A DNA stretch of 64,000 nucleotides, from positions 62,001 through 126,000 of the IMG/VR virus record IMGVR_UViG_3300025770_000870; one strand, written 5' to 3'. Each line of letters begins with the position of its first letter. Position 1 is the stretch's first letter. The translations under genes and the position numbers were made by a program. Under the pieces are notes generated by a model. That model searched no databases. It had not been told where the DNA came from and saw only the letters and a program-made list of their open reading frames with translations. This DNA is from a virus. Positions 8,495 through 16,238 of this stretch are shown piece by piece.

Positions 8495-9172
8495 TTATAC
8501 TATTGTTGTGTTAAATACACTTGTTACTATCCACGCAGCTACTGTTGCCTCATATATTAGTTCTACTGAATCTCCTATATCGTTAAATGTTATAGTTGTA
8601 TATCCTAAAAGGCTTGTGGGTGTTAGTGTTACTTTATCAGTAGGATCACCTTCAGTAGTATATAATATTGTTATTCTCTGACCTTCAATACCATTTGGTA
8701 AGTCTAAAAAATCTGATGTGGTTGTGGTTGTTATTTTAGTAATACTTTTTGTAACATCTATACTTGCTGTAGTTCCTGTTGATGTTATGGTATAACTATT
8801 TAGATTTACGTCTATTGTGTTTGTGCTTAAAGTAGTATCTCCCGTCACATCATTATAGTTTAACTCTAAAGGAACACCACTCGTTTGAAATGGATTTCCC
8901 ATTTGAATTAACCAATCGGCATCCGCATACATAATATCATTACCACTTACATCGGCTACTCCAAATAGTTGACCATCTTTATCGTCAGTGATTGTGAATA
9001 GACCTCCCGTAGTTCCATCAAAAGTAATGTTAGAAGCAGCAACTCCTGCTGTTGCTGATTGAACAATTTTAATAGCGTCAGATTCCAATGCCGCAGTTGA
9101 TATAAACTTTAAATCACCATCTAGTTTTATATCACCATCTAGTATTTCCGCATTTCCGTATATTTTTGCCAT
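8495..9172 (-). CDS. Tail fibre / virion structural protein
   Basis: 225 residues, Thr/Ser/Asp-rich beta repeats typical of phage fibre shafts: begins MAKIYGNAEILDGDIKLDGD, then GTTGGLFTITDD and a Thr-rich region (ITTTTTSDFLDLPNG). First gene of the leftward lectin operon, with a late-type box (TTAATATATA) ~50 nt upstream on the same strand. Confidence 0.72.
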   Translation of the reverse strand: MAKIYGNAEILDGDIKLDGDLKFISTAALESDAIKIVQSATAGVAASNITFDGTTGGLFTITDDKDGQLFGVADVSGNDIMYADADWLIQMGNPFQTSGVPLELNYNDVTGDTTLSTNTIDVNLNSYTITSTGTTASIDVTKSITKITTTTTSDFLDLPNGIEGQRITILYTTEGDPTDKVTLTPTSLLGYTTITFNDIGDSVELIYEATVAAWIVTSVFNTTIV

Positions 9173-9285
9173 ATCCCGTTATTTATTTTACAATCGACTT
9201 AAAATATATAATTGTAATATAGTATATATTAATTTTTTAATAAAAAATAGTTTGTGTTTCTAAATAATACGAAAAATAAATAAAA

Positions 9286-9981
9286 TTACTTACAGTGATA
9301 ACAATTCTTACCAAAATTTTCACACCATTGGTCTATTGTGCAGAAAGCTTCCATATATTTAATATATCCCCTTAACCCTTGGCATATAAATTTATCCCAG
9401 TAATTATACTTTATTGTATAATTCCATAAATCAATTTCACTCCAATTATACTTATCTTTTATATACTTAGCCACTTGATATCCAGTTCTATCAGCACCGG
9501 CTGTGCAGTGTATAAGAACTTTACCCCTTCTTAAATATGGTTGTATAATATCTAAGGATTCAACATAACCACTATCTTTCTTATAACCCAAATGTGCATT
9601 AACCCATACAAACTTTTTACCTAAACTTTCAACCAATTTTCTCTCAGAGTTAATACCAACACCAGTACCTTCTAACGCATTCATTCTAACTACAACATCT
9701 ATATCATAATTAGTTATTATTGACTTTAATTGAGATAGTGATGGTTGGTTTGTTCTAAAAACATTGTTACCACCAGGAACAGTATCAAATTTAGATGGTA
9801 GGTTATTTATCCTAATAAATGTGTCCTTTACAACCTCACCCACCTCATTGTTATTTTCAACATTTTCAGTTAATTTATAATTACTAATAGAAACACCTTG
9901 ATTATTTGAATAAATTGATAAAATTATAAAACTTGATATAAGTAATAAAGATGATATTAATATAATATTTATTCTTGACAT
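9286..9981 (-). CDS. Membrane-anchored or exported dual-specificity/tyrosine phosphatase-like protein
   Basis: 231 residues. N-terminal hydrophobic segment (~5-24, IILISSLLLISSFIILS) acts as signal anchor. The catalytic P-loop VLIHCTAGADRTG has the HCxxGxxRT signature (H158, C159, R165), and VVVRMN with Asp-containing loops precedes it. Family: Cys-dependent phosphatases (DSP/PTP, some acting on inositol phosphates). The C-terminus is Cys-rich (CTIDQWCENFGKNCYHCK). No leader. May dephosphorylate envelope or periplasmic targets; substrate unknown. Confidence 0.8.
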   Translation of the reverse strand: MSRINIILISSLLLISSFIILSIYSNNQGVSISNYKLTENVENNNEVGEVVKDTFIRINNLPSKFDTVPGGNNVFRTNQPSLSQLKSIITNYDIDVVVRMNALEGTGVGINSERKLVESLGKKFVWVNAHLGYKKDSGYVESLDIIQPYLRRGKVLIHCTAGADRTGYQVAKYIKDKYNWSEIDLWNYTIKYNYWDKFICQGLRGYIKYMEAFCTIDQWCENFGKNCYHCK

Positions 9982-10069
9982 ATGATATATATCACACTAA
10001 AAATATGTATATTGTATTTATAGTTGAAACTATTTAAAATTAGTTACATATACAATAAAAATAAAAATT

Positions 10070-10288
10070 ATGAAAGATTACAAAAAATGGACAGAAGACG
10101 AAGTAGCTTTAGTTAGAGCTGCAATTAAAAACAATGCAGAGGATATGAACTATCTAACCAAAGCACTTAACAGAACAGAGGGTAGTGTATCTTGTAGATT
10201 GGGAAGGGAAAGAATGTCAATGGGTTTAGAATCAAACTATACTGGTGAAACTATTGGTCATGTTAAGACAGAACCTATTTTAATATAA
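10070..10288 (+). CDS. Small Myb/GcrA-like helix-turn-helix protein
   Basis: 72 residues. KKWTEDEVALVRAAI and NYLTKALNRTEGSVSCRLGRER form a SANT/Myb-type three-helix DNA-binding motif (W near the first helix, recognition helix GSVSCRLGR). Likely a regulatory DNA-binding protein. Lies just upstream of the tRNA-like gene. Confidence 0.65.
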   Translation: MKDYKKWTEDEVALVRAAIKNNAEDMNYLTKALNRTEGSVSCRLGRERMSMGLESNYTGETIGHVKTEPILI

Positions 10289-10317
10289 ACAAATTAAAAA
10301 ATTATACTATAATTTTA

Positions 10318-10404
10318 GTCGATGAGGTGGTGTGGGTTACGCGATCCTTAGACGTAAGGATTGGTCTTAAATGGCTAATTAGGGTTCGATTCCCTGACAT
10401 CGAC
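10318..10404 (+). tRNA. tRNA-like gene, class II shape, anticodon uncertain
   Basis: Perfect 7-bp acceptor stem (GTCGATG with CATCGAC), D-arm-like GTGG...CGC, and a T-arm with TTCGATT loop closed by AGGG/CCCT. The centre has a strong hairpin ATCCT...AGGAT whose loop is 8 nt (TAGACGTA), followed by a long variable region. The loop lacks the usual U33 context, and one extra A sits between T-stem and acceptor, so I cannot assign the anticodon. Could be an unusual Leu/Ser-type tRNA, a degenerate tRNA, or a tRNA mimic. Discriminator C; CCA not encoded. Confidence 0.6.
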
Positions 10405-10430
10405 CTCCGGTTTTAATAAAGTTAGACAAG

Positions 10431-11267
10431 TTATGATAGTTGGTATTCGGAAAACTTCAATATCTTACTTTCATTGAAGTAATTATCCACTGGGTTTATT
10501 TCTTTGCTATATGATACCTCAGTTTCGATTTCTTCATCAGGAAATAGTTTAGGAAACTTTATATTCTTTATCTTATCTATAACTCTCTTAACCGCTAATA
10601 TACCAATATCATTAAATGATTTCAACCCTTTGATTATATCAACCATGAAATGTTTTATAGCAAAAACACCAACACCAATACCAGTTACTATTAATTTACC
10701 GACACCATCAGTAGATATCGCAGTTAAAATTGATGATATTGAAGTATCACTTTGTTGACCAATATCATTAAATATCAACGCAAATGGTACAAATAAGGCT
10801 GTATAAGCAAACATTTCACCAAAAGATGTTACTATTTTACCCAATTTAGATGATATAAAGTTAAAAACGTTCTTAATACCTTTCATTGATGTTATAAGTG
10901 GTTTTATTAAATGAAATATATTTTCATTCTTTAATTTGGTAATTAAGTCTTTATATTTCTCTTTAGGTTCACTTAATAAAATACCCATTAAACAAACAGT
11001 TAAATAAACAATACTTGATTTGGAAATCTCTTGTGGTAATTCCATTTCTGTTACAAGCTTCTCTATTATAGGATATAATCCCTTAACAGCTGGAGCGAAA
11101 ACAAACACAAATGAATATTCATAACCTAATTGATTCATAAGTTTTTTAACACTACCATCCGGTTCTTCCTTATTATGATGATGAACAGCTGCTTGTCCCG
11201 GTGTCTTATTTTCCAATAAAAAATTACATTCTCTTTCTGTGATATAATCACTATACTTATTAATCAT
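10431..11267 (-). CDS. Leader-like hydrophobic protein
   Basis: 278 residues. N-terminus MINKYSDYITERECNFLLE resembles the long form of the shared leader. Several hydrophobic stretches follow (SFVFVFAPAVKGLYP, SSIVYLTVCLMGILL, MFAYTALFVPFALIF, LIVTGIGVGVFAIKHFM), then a charged tail. Membrane-active or pore-like behaviour is possible; no family recognised. Confidence 0.65.
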   Translation of the reverse strand: MINKYSDYITERECNFLLENKTPGQAAVHHHNKEEPDGSVKKLMNQLGYEYSFVFVFAPAVKGLYPIIEKLVTEMELPQEISKSSIVYLTVCLMGILLSEPKEKYKDLITKLKNENIFHLIKPLITSMKGIKNVFNFISSKLGKIVTSFGEMFAYTALFVPFALIFNDIGQQSDTSISSILTAISTDGVGKLIVTGIGVGVFAIKHFMVDIIKGLKSFNDIGILAVKRVIDKIKNIKFPKLFPDEEIETEVSYSKEINPVDNYFNESKILKFSEYQLS

Positions 11268-11402
11268 ACACTATATATAAATATATCTAGATACTTTTCG
11301 AAATGTTAGCGAATAGATATTTTATATCAAGTGTATTGATAGATTCGAATAATTTATATCAACTTATATACTTCATTGCTCTATATATTAATAACGAATT
11401 AG

Positions 11403-11410
11403 TATATTTG
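11403..11410 (+). promoter_or_regulatory. Host-type (-7) promoter box TATATTTG
   Basis: TATATTTG matches the Bacteroidota -7 consensus TAnnTTTG; upstream of a structured non-coding stretch that ends in a T-run. Confidence 0.55.
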
Positions 11411-11416
11411 TTATAT

Positions 11417-11540
11417 GAATTGGTACGACTAATTCACCCTATGTGAAGGTAGGTAAATTTCAAACATGACTTCTCCTCTCTGTTTGTTTCGCCTAGCTGA
11501 GCGAGCTCCACTTTTTTGTAGGAAGCGAATCAGTTTTTTT
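11417..11540 (+). ncRNA. Candidate small structured RNA
   Basis: About 120 nt between a TATATTTG box and a hairpin with T7 run. The terminal hairpin pairs TTCGCCTA with TAGG-AA-GCGAA around an inner AGCT-GAGCG-AGCT stem. No credible reading frame inside. It ends 6 nt before the 11546 gene, so it could be an sRNA or a leader attenuator for that gene. The rest of the gap 11268-11402 is AT-rich with nothing else recognisable. Confidence 0.45.
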
Positions 11541-11545
11541 ATTAT

Positions 11546-11812
11546 ATGATAATATTTAATACCATAAAGAAAGCAGAACATTATGTCTCCTACTGTAACA
11601 AGAAGGTTGATCGGGAAGAGGGTGGATATGATTGGTCCTCTGTAAGAACTTTTATAGAGGGTGAATATATTATATGCAATAGCTCCGGTGATGGTTGTGG
11701 TTGTGGGTGTGATGATTATATGTATGATTATAATGAAGTAATTGGTCGTATAAAATCGTATGATAAAAAAAGTATTCGTGGTAATAAACTAAAACAGATC
11801 ATCGGTTTTTGA
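11546..11812 (+). CDS. Small Cys-rich protein
   Basis: 88 residues with a compact GCGCGCDDYMYDYNE segment in the middle (four Cys within ten residues counting CNSSGDGCGCGC), suggesting metal binding. Basic C-terminus. Follows the candidate RNA/terminator. No family recognised. Confidence 0.65.
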   Translation: MIIFNTIKKAEHYVSYCNKKVDREEGGYDWSSVRTFIEGEYIICNSSGDGCGCGCDDYMYDYNEVIGRIKSYDKKSIRGNKLKQIIGF

Positions 11813-11880
11813 ACAGATTTGAACAGAAAAAAATCTACAATATCTCAATAAATAAATAATTTATATTAATATATATAAAT

Positions 11881-12390
11881 ATGTTATTAAAGTATAAACT
11901 TTTTTTAGAAAAAAAATTCGATTCTAGAAAAGATATTGAGGGTTATGTAGATGCCAATGAATTGGTTGGACAAAGACTTTGGTTTCATACCAATAGGACT
12001 AATCGTAATAACGGTAATAATGGGATGATTGGTGTTTATAGTACATCACCTTCTGGTAGAAAAAAGGGTTTAGCTGGTAGGTATACGAATGAAGTTAGAC
12101 TAACAGATCCTATTTTCTTTCAGACCTCAATAGCAGGATCTGATACTATAAAGGCTACAAAAAAGAGAGGTTTAATAGCAGGAGTTTCGGGTGTAGTTGT
12201 TGAAACAAATAATGATATAAATAATATGATTCCGATAACTTACAACCCCAACGAAAATGGGTATTTTCATGAGGTGGGAGATGTGGATGCAAAAGAAATA
12301 ATATCGGGTAGTGAGGTATATTTCAACTCAACAGAAGATGGACAATGGTTTATCTATGTGAAAAATCCCGTGTATCAATTACTCAAATAG
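11881..12390 (+). CDS. Leader-bearing hypothetical protein
   Basis: 169 residues. Short leader MLLKYKLFLEKKFDS after a TTAATATATA box. The body has VDANELVGQRLWFHT, RYTNEVRLTDPIFF and VGDVDAKEIISGSEVYF. Reads like a domain binding a small ligand or nucleic acid, but no family is recognised. The frame after its stop (to ~12560) remains protein-like in another phase (NITPKIYKPKNWSLSSTG), so the gene may once have been longer. Confidence 0.7.
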   Translation: MLLKYKLFLEKKFDSRKDIEGYVDANELVGQRLWFHTNRTNRNNGNNGMIGVYSTSPSGRKKGLAGRYTNEVRLTDPIFFQTSIAGSDTIKATKKRGLIAGVSGVVVETNNDINNMIPITYNPNENGYFHEVGDVDAKEIISGSEVYFNSTEDGQWFIYVKNPVYQLLK

Positions 12391-12579
12391 AAAATAAACC
12401 GAGTTCCGATTCAAATATTACTCCAAAAATATATAAGCCAAAAAATTGGTCGTTGAGTAGCACTGGATTTATAACAATACCAAATTATTGGATTGAAGGA
12501 AGACAACCAGATTTACGTTTAGATATCTACGACATATACTTTCTTAAAGTGGTAATATTAATTTATGATATGTTTATTT
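12391..12579 (+). other. Intergenic stretch with protein-like reading in shifted frame
   Basis: No gene start is convincing. The frame -1 to the upstream gene stays open and reads like coding sequence (TPKIYKPKNWSL, FITIPNYWIEGRQPDLR) to about 12588, suggesting a frameshifted extension of the preceding gene. Confidence 0.35.
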
Positions 12580-12589
12580 TTAATATATA
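12580..12589 (+). promoter_or_regulatory. Late-type promoter box TTAATATATA
   Basis: Ends 6 nt before ATG 12596. Confidence 0.55.
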
Positions 12590-12595
12590 ACTATA

Positions 12596-13150
12596 ATGAA
12601 ACACCTTATAAGATATAATGAGTCTGATGAGTCTGATGATAATAAATTAGATATTAAGTATATAGAATCTTGCTTTGCTGAATTAATAGATAATTATATT
12701 GATTATAATAATGGTTATTTAGGAAGAAATAGTTGGACGAAAAATCCTATTACTAGTAGTTTAGAATATGGTGCTGAGGATTATTACAGTAATGAAAGTT
12801 GGTCTATTAGGTTATTACTTGAAGGAACACCAACAAATATGTCTGATGATCTATCCGATGGTAGTATAAAAACATCAGGGGTTCATAGATCATCATATAG
12901 AATTGGATATAAGTTAGGTAAGTTAGTCAAGGACGCAAATGAAAAACTTGAGATATTAAAGGAAATTGAAGTGGGTGTTAAACGAATTAAGGAAAAATAC
13001 CCATCATATAATATAGATTTCAATAAACAATTTACACATAGTAAGGATACACAAACCACGATACAAGAATTTATAGTTGTTGGTATTAGTCAACCACATT
13101 CAGATCGTTTACGACAGGTTAAATATAACTGGAAAGACGCGAATATTTAA
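12596..13150 (+). CDS. Leader-bearing hypothetical protein
   Basis: 184 residues; leader MKHLIRYNESDES. Contains IKYIESCFAELIDNYIDY near the start, the helix position conserved in the small leader-bearing paralogue family of this window, then a beta-rich body (WSIRLLLEGT, YRIGYKLGKLV). Overlaps the end of the convergent gene by 4 nt. Confidence 0.7.
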   Translation: MKHLIRYNESDESDDNKLDIKYIESCFAELIDNYIDYNNGYLGRNSWTKNPITSSLEYGAEDYYSNESWSIRLLLEGTPTNMSDDLSDGSIKTSGVHRSSYRIGYKLGKLVKDANEKLEILKEIEVGVKRIKEKYPSYNIDFNKQFTHSKDTQTTIQEFIVVGISQPHSDRLRQVKYNWKDANI

Positions 13151-13500
13151 AAGATAATTGTATTAATTTTATATCCTCTTTCAAACATTTTATAAGCTCT
13201 CAGAAAATCTTCTTGTTTCGTAAATAAGCTTATTAAATAGTTTTCAAATTCTACACCAGTGTAACCATCCATGAGCGAGTTTCTAATTCCTCCTACCTTT
13301 ATAACAATACCTTCATAATCAAAGACAGAATGATCAGTGTCTATATCAATACTAAAATTACTCAAAAGGAATCCTATGTGTTTCGCTTTTTCTAAGTATT
13401 CTAATCCGATTTTATCATCATAATCACCACACATTATATCATTGAGGTTTTCACTTAAACCTCCAAAAGTTTTAAATGGTGTTTTATCCAAATGTTTCAT
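13147..13500 (-). CDS. Leader-like hypothetical protein
   Basis: 117 residues. N-terminus MKHLDKTPFKTFGGLSEN is a longer version of the leader. Body: KIGLEYLEKAKHIGFLLSN, YEGIVIKVGGIRNSLMDG, and a helical tail. No family recognised. Confidence 0.65.
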   Translation of the reverse strand: MKHLDKTPFKTFGGLSENLNDIMCGDYDDKIGLEYLEKAKHIGFLLSNFSIDIDTDHSVFDYEGIVIKVGGIRNSLMDGYTGVEFENYLISLFTKQEDFLRAYKMFERGYKINTIIF

Positions 13501-13610
13501 TTAATAAATTTACTGTGTATAATATAATCGACATACACATCAACCATATTAAAAACTTGTTAATATTTTCTTTATACTTTTTATACATATCACAAATATA
13601 AGGATTATTA

Positions 13611-13620
13611 TTAATATATA
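13611..13620 (+). promoter_or_regulatory. Late-type promoter box TTAATATATA
   Basis: Followed by ACAT and ATG 13625 (4 nt spacing). Heads the 13625-14472 pair; the second gene has no box. Confidence 0.6.
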
Positions 13621-13624
13621 ACAT

Positions 13625-14056
13625 ATGAAACATCTCAAAAGAATAAATGAGTTATATCTAACATCAGATGTGTCTAGTGTTATAGATGATATATTATTGG
13701 AGATTAATGATATACCTAAGTTTGTTGGTCTTAATTGGAATCATACGGATCGTTTGGGTCGGGCATCTGAACATAGTTTTTTGGTTATTATTAAGTTGAG
13801 TGAGGGTATAGAAGATGGTATGGATTATGGTGTTGGTTTAGATGAGGAAATAACAGAAACTATTAAAAGGTTATTAGAATTTATGACAAGCAATCGATAT
13901 GAATACTTGATGGAATTTGGAACAGATAACATACCACCTGGTACTTCAAAAAAAGAATTAAGTGATTATATTAGGAAGTTTGAATATAGTGAATTATCTG
14001 ATAATGATTTAACTATGTGGGTGGATGAATTTATAAGAATAACTTTTACAAAATGA
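13625..14056 (+). CDS. Leader-bearing small paralogue family protein
   Basis: 143 residues: leader MKHLKRINELYL, then VSSVIDDILLEINDIPKFVGL, the (I/V)DDIxLE(I/L)xD helix shared with proteins at 14053, 19301, 20489, 46044 and 51145. The rest alternates beta strands (HSFLVIIKLSEGI) and helices. Probably one of an expanded set of internal head proteins. Overlaps the next gene by 4 nt (ATGA). Confidence 0.72.
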   Translation: MKHLKRINELYLTSDVSSVIDDILLEINDIPKFVGLNWNHTDRLGRASEHSFLVIIKLSEGIEDGMDYGVGLDEEITETIKRLLEFMTSNRYEYLMEFGTDNIPPGTSKKELSDYIRKFEYSELSDNDLTMWVDEFIRITFTK

Positions 14057-14472
14057 GATACATGAAAACATATGAATCATTTGGGAATCCCTTTGGTAAC
14101 AGTCCGAGGGATAGACGAATCAAGTTGTACAGTTTCCCCAGGGCAACACTTTTACTTGAAATCGAGGATATTCTAAGAGAGTTAGAGGATAATAATATAC
14201 GTGTTGAGGTATATTTTTGGGATGGTGTTGAGGTTTTCTTAACCAGTAGAAACGAACATGAAGTTAGAAGAGGCTTACTAGCTCCTGATACATTCCCATA
14301 TGAGGTTATAAAACCTAATATAGAGCATCTAGTTTCTTTCTTAGAAGAAATTGGATATAAAATTAAAAGTATTCATAATATTGTTAATCTTGAATCAAGA
14401 GGATCAATAACTCAATATCCTGATTTGGATGGTGAAGAAATAGGTAGATTGGAATTTAGATTTATCAAATAA
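14053..14472 (+). CDS. Leader-bearing small paralogue family protein
   Basis: 139 residues: leader MRYMKTYESFGN, then LLLEIEDILRELEDNNIRVEVYFWD, the family helix-strand pair, and IEHLVSFLEEIGYKIKSI near the C-terminus. Translationally coupled to 13625. Confidence 0.72.
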   Translation: MRYMKTYESFGNPFGNSPRDRRIKLYSFPRATLLLEIEDILRELEDNNIRVEVYFWDGVEVFLTSRNEHEVRRGLLAPDTFPYEVIKPNIEHLVSFLEEIGYKIKSIHNIVNLESRGSITQYPDLDGEEIGRLEFRFIK

Positions 14473-14506
14473 TTAATTACTTTATAAACAATACAACATT
14501 TAATTT

Positions 14507-14647
14507 TTAGTTCCATTTTTCTAATTCATATTCCTTTAAGGTTATCCAAATACCAAGTATTCTATGTTGTAAAGCTCTAGTAGTAACTAAACAAGTTGCC
14601 TTGCGGTTTCGGATAGTAAAAATATTTTTAGTTTTTATTCTATACAT
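14507..14647 (-). CDS. Very small basic protein (46 aa)
   Basis: Minus-strand reading that begins MYRIKTKNIFTIRNRK and ends TLKEYELEKWN. Basic N-terminus, amphipathic tail. It explains an otherwise empty 180-nt gap and reads like other tiny phage proteins; no function assignable. Confidence 0.5.
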   Translation of the reverse strand: MYRIKTKNIFTIRNRKATCLVTTRALQHRILGIWITLKEYELEKWN

Positions 14648-14653
14648 AGTTAA

Positions 14654-15013
14654 TTATTTTAAAATACTATTGATTTTTTCATCACGAATCTCTAATAGTA
14701 GTTGATCTTTATCAAACTCAGGGTAAGCAAATTCACCGACACATACTTGTGTGTGTCCATCTTTGACATAGAGTTCCCAAGCATCTCCAATACCTTGTCC
14801 AATACCAGATATCTTAAAAATATTATCTGGTTTGGTTTTAGAAAATTTAATTATATCTTCTTCGTATGAATACCACTCACACCATGAATCTGCGTCTGAA
14901 TCACCATATCTATCAAAGGCGTATTTAGCACTATCAGAAAAATTTCTAAATTTATTAATTAACTTATTACTACCCTCCACAATAGTAAATTGATACTTTG
15001 TTAAATATGACAT
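14654..15013 (-). CDS. Leader-bearing hypothetical protein
   Basis: 119 residues from the internal ATG at 15013, which gives a leader-like start (MSYLTKYQFTIVEGS); an earlier ATG at 15055 is possible but adds an untypical hydrophobic/basic stretch. Body: DSAKYAFDRYGDSDADSW, ISGIGQGIGDAWELYVKDG, VCVGEFAYPEFDKDQL. No family recognised. Confidence 0.62.
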   Translation of the reverse strand: MSYLTKYQFTIVEGSNKLINKFRNFSDSAKYAFDRYGDSDADSWCEWYSYEEDIIKFSKTKPDNIFKISGIGQGIGDAWELYVKDGHTQVCVGEFAYPEFDKDQLLLEIRDEKINSILK

Positions 15014-15070
15014 TAAACCAAATCTTTTATATCTTTGAATAAAAATAATAATCACCCCTCGATAATATCA

Positions 15071-15274
15071 TTAAACTTTATATTTTTCAAGGTAAGTATC
15101 AAATGTTTTATCACATAAATCATTTCTAAAACCTTTAATAATAGTCTTATAGAAATATCCCGTATGTCTTTTAGCATACAAGTCAATAACATTACTAGCG
15201 TTACCGCAATCATTCATAGTTTCACAACCAGAAATAATTTCAGTTACTTTATCAATTTCAAAATCTGTGTTCAT
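15071..15274 (-). CDS. Small hypothetical protein
   Basis: 67 residues with four Cys (ISGCETMNDCGNAS ... NDLCDKTF). Followed closely by the 15013 gene on the same strand. No family recognised. Confidence 0.55.
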   Translation of the reverse strand: MNTDFEIDKVTEIISGCETMNDCGNASNVIDLYAKRHTGYFYKTIIKGFRNDLCDKTFDTYLEKYKV

Positions 15275-15341
15275 AGTTTATATTTTTTAATTATTACTTT
15301 ATTTATATACAAATGTAAGGATATTATCATACTAATACAAA

Positions 15342-15351
15342 TTAATATATA
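15342..15351 (+). promoter_or_regulatory. Late-type promoter box TTAATATATA
   Basis: Followed by CTTT and ATG 15356 (4 nt). This fixes the lipoprotein start at 15356. Confidence 0.6.
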
Positions 15352-15355
15352 CTTT

Positions 15356-15496
15356 ATGGAAGGAATGAGGAAAATTATTATGTTTAGTCTTGTAATGATA
15401 GTGTTAAGTTCTTGTGGAGTACTCAAGGGTGGTAAAGGTAAATGTGAGTGTGAGGACTGGGGTCGAAGAGAGTCTGAAAAGACTGATAGTGTATGA
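15356..15496 (+). CDS. Small lipoprotein (46 aa)
   Basis: Starts MEGMRKIIMFSLVMIVLSSCG: basic n-region, hydrophobic core and lipobox LSSC. The mature part is ~25 residues, charged, with CECEDW. The size and lipobox recall outer-membrane spanin subunits (Rz1-like), but no partner is adjacent. Stop overlaps the next start (ATGA). Confidence 0.65.
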   Translation: MEGMRKIIMFSLVMIVLSSCGVLKGGKGKCECEDWGRRESEKTDSV

Positions 15497-15882
15497 AATA
15501 CCTAAAAAAATTCAATGATATAAGATTCGAAATAGAAGAATCTGATTCAACTAAAATACGTATGTATGATGTTGATGAAAAAGTTGGTTATTCATCAGTA
15601 ACTATAAAGGATAATATTTTTGATAAATGGAATTTACATGATGATTTAGAAGTTGATCCGATAAAAAATACTAAAAGCTTATACATTCTAGGAATATCAA
15701 TGAGGAATAGGAGAACAGGTTATGGTTCTAATTTAATAAACTATATTGAGGAATATGCTAATAAGAAAGGATGTGAATACATCACACTAAGTTCTATTAC
15801 CGATGCTTTGGGGTTCTGGAAAAAAATGGGATATGAAGTTTATAGTATGGGTGATTACTATTCAATGTATAAGAAGTTATAA
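15493..15882 (+). CDS. Leader-bearing GNAT acetyltransferase
   Basis: 129 residues: leader MKYLKKFNDIRFEIEES, then a GNAT core. Motif A is ILGISMRNRRTGYGSNLI (R-R-x-G-Y-G acetyl-CoA loop), followed by YIEEYANKKGCEYITLSS and the motif-B-like ALGFWKKMGYEVYSM. Transfers acetyl groups from acetyl-CoA to amines; substrate unknown. The leader suggests packaging and injection, comparable to host-modifying enzymes such as T4 Alt (an ADP-ribosyltransferase). Coupled to the upstream lipoprotein gene. Confidence 0.82.
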   Translation: MKYLKKFNDIRFEIEESDSTKIRMYDVDEKVGYSSVTIKDNIFDKWNLHDDLEVDPIKNTKSLYILGISMRNRRTGYGSNLINYIEEYANKKGCEYITLSSITDALGFWKKMGYEVYSMGDYYSMYKKL

Positions 15883-15905
15883 ACCTTATTGATATTGCTT
15901 ATATA

Positions 15906-16229
15906 ATGTTTATGGATTTAGTAGAAATAAGATATGTTGGTGATAAGAGTTGGTCAGTTGTAACTCGATTCTTAGCAACAGGGATGTCTGGGATTGAAAT
16001 GAGAGAGATTGATAAAAATGGACCTAAATTAACTCTAATCAACAATCTAAATAAAGAATTTATCAAAGAGCGTACTTGTAATTGGGAGAAGGAGGATTAT
16101 GAATACACAACACCATGTGGTGTTAATTTCGATTGTGATAAAGTTACTAAAATTAACGATAATAACCTTGGTTATGTCCTCCACTACTGTCCAAATTGTG
16201 GTGGTAAGTTAGATTTAAATCTAATTTAA
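15906..16229 (+). CDS. Small zinc-ribbon-like hypothetical protein
   Basis: 107 residues. C-terminal CPNCGGKLDL and an upstream TPCGVNFDCDK supply two Cys pairs, suggesting one zinc site. N-terminal beta segment (VEIRYVGDKSWSVVTRF). No leader. Confidence 0.62.
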   Translation: MFMDLVEIRYVGDKSWSVVTRFLATGMSGIEMREIDKNGPKLTLINNLNKEFIKERTCNWEKEDYEYTTPCGVNFDCDKVTKINDNNLGYVLHYCPNCGGKLDLNLI

Positions 16230-16238
16230 ATCTATTGG

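Noticed and set aside
10340-10370. Assigning the tRNA as Leu(UAA) from the CTTAAAT segment
   Set aside because: The flanking stem pairs poorly; the assignment would be a guess.
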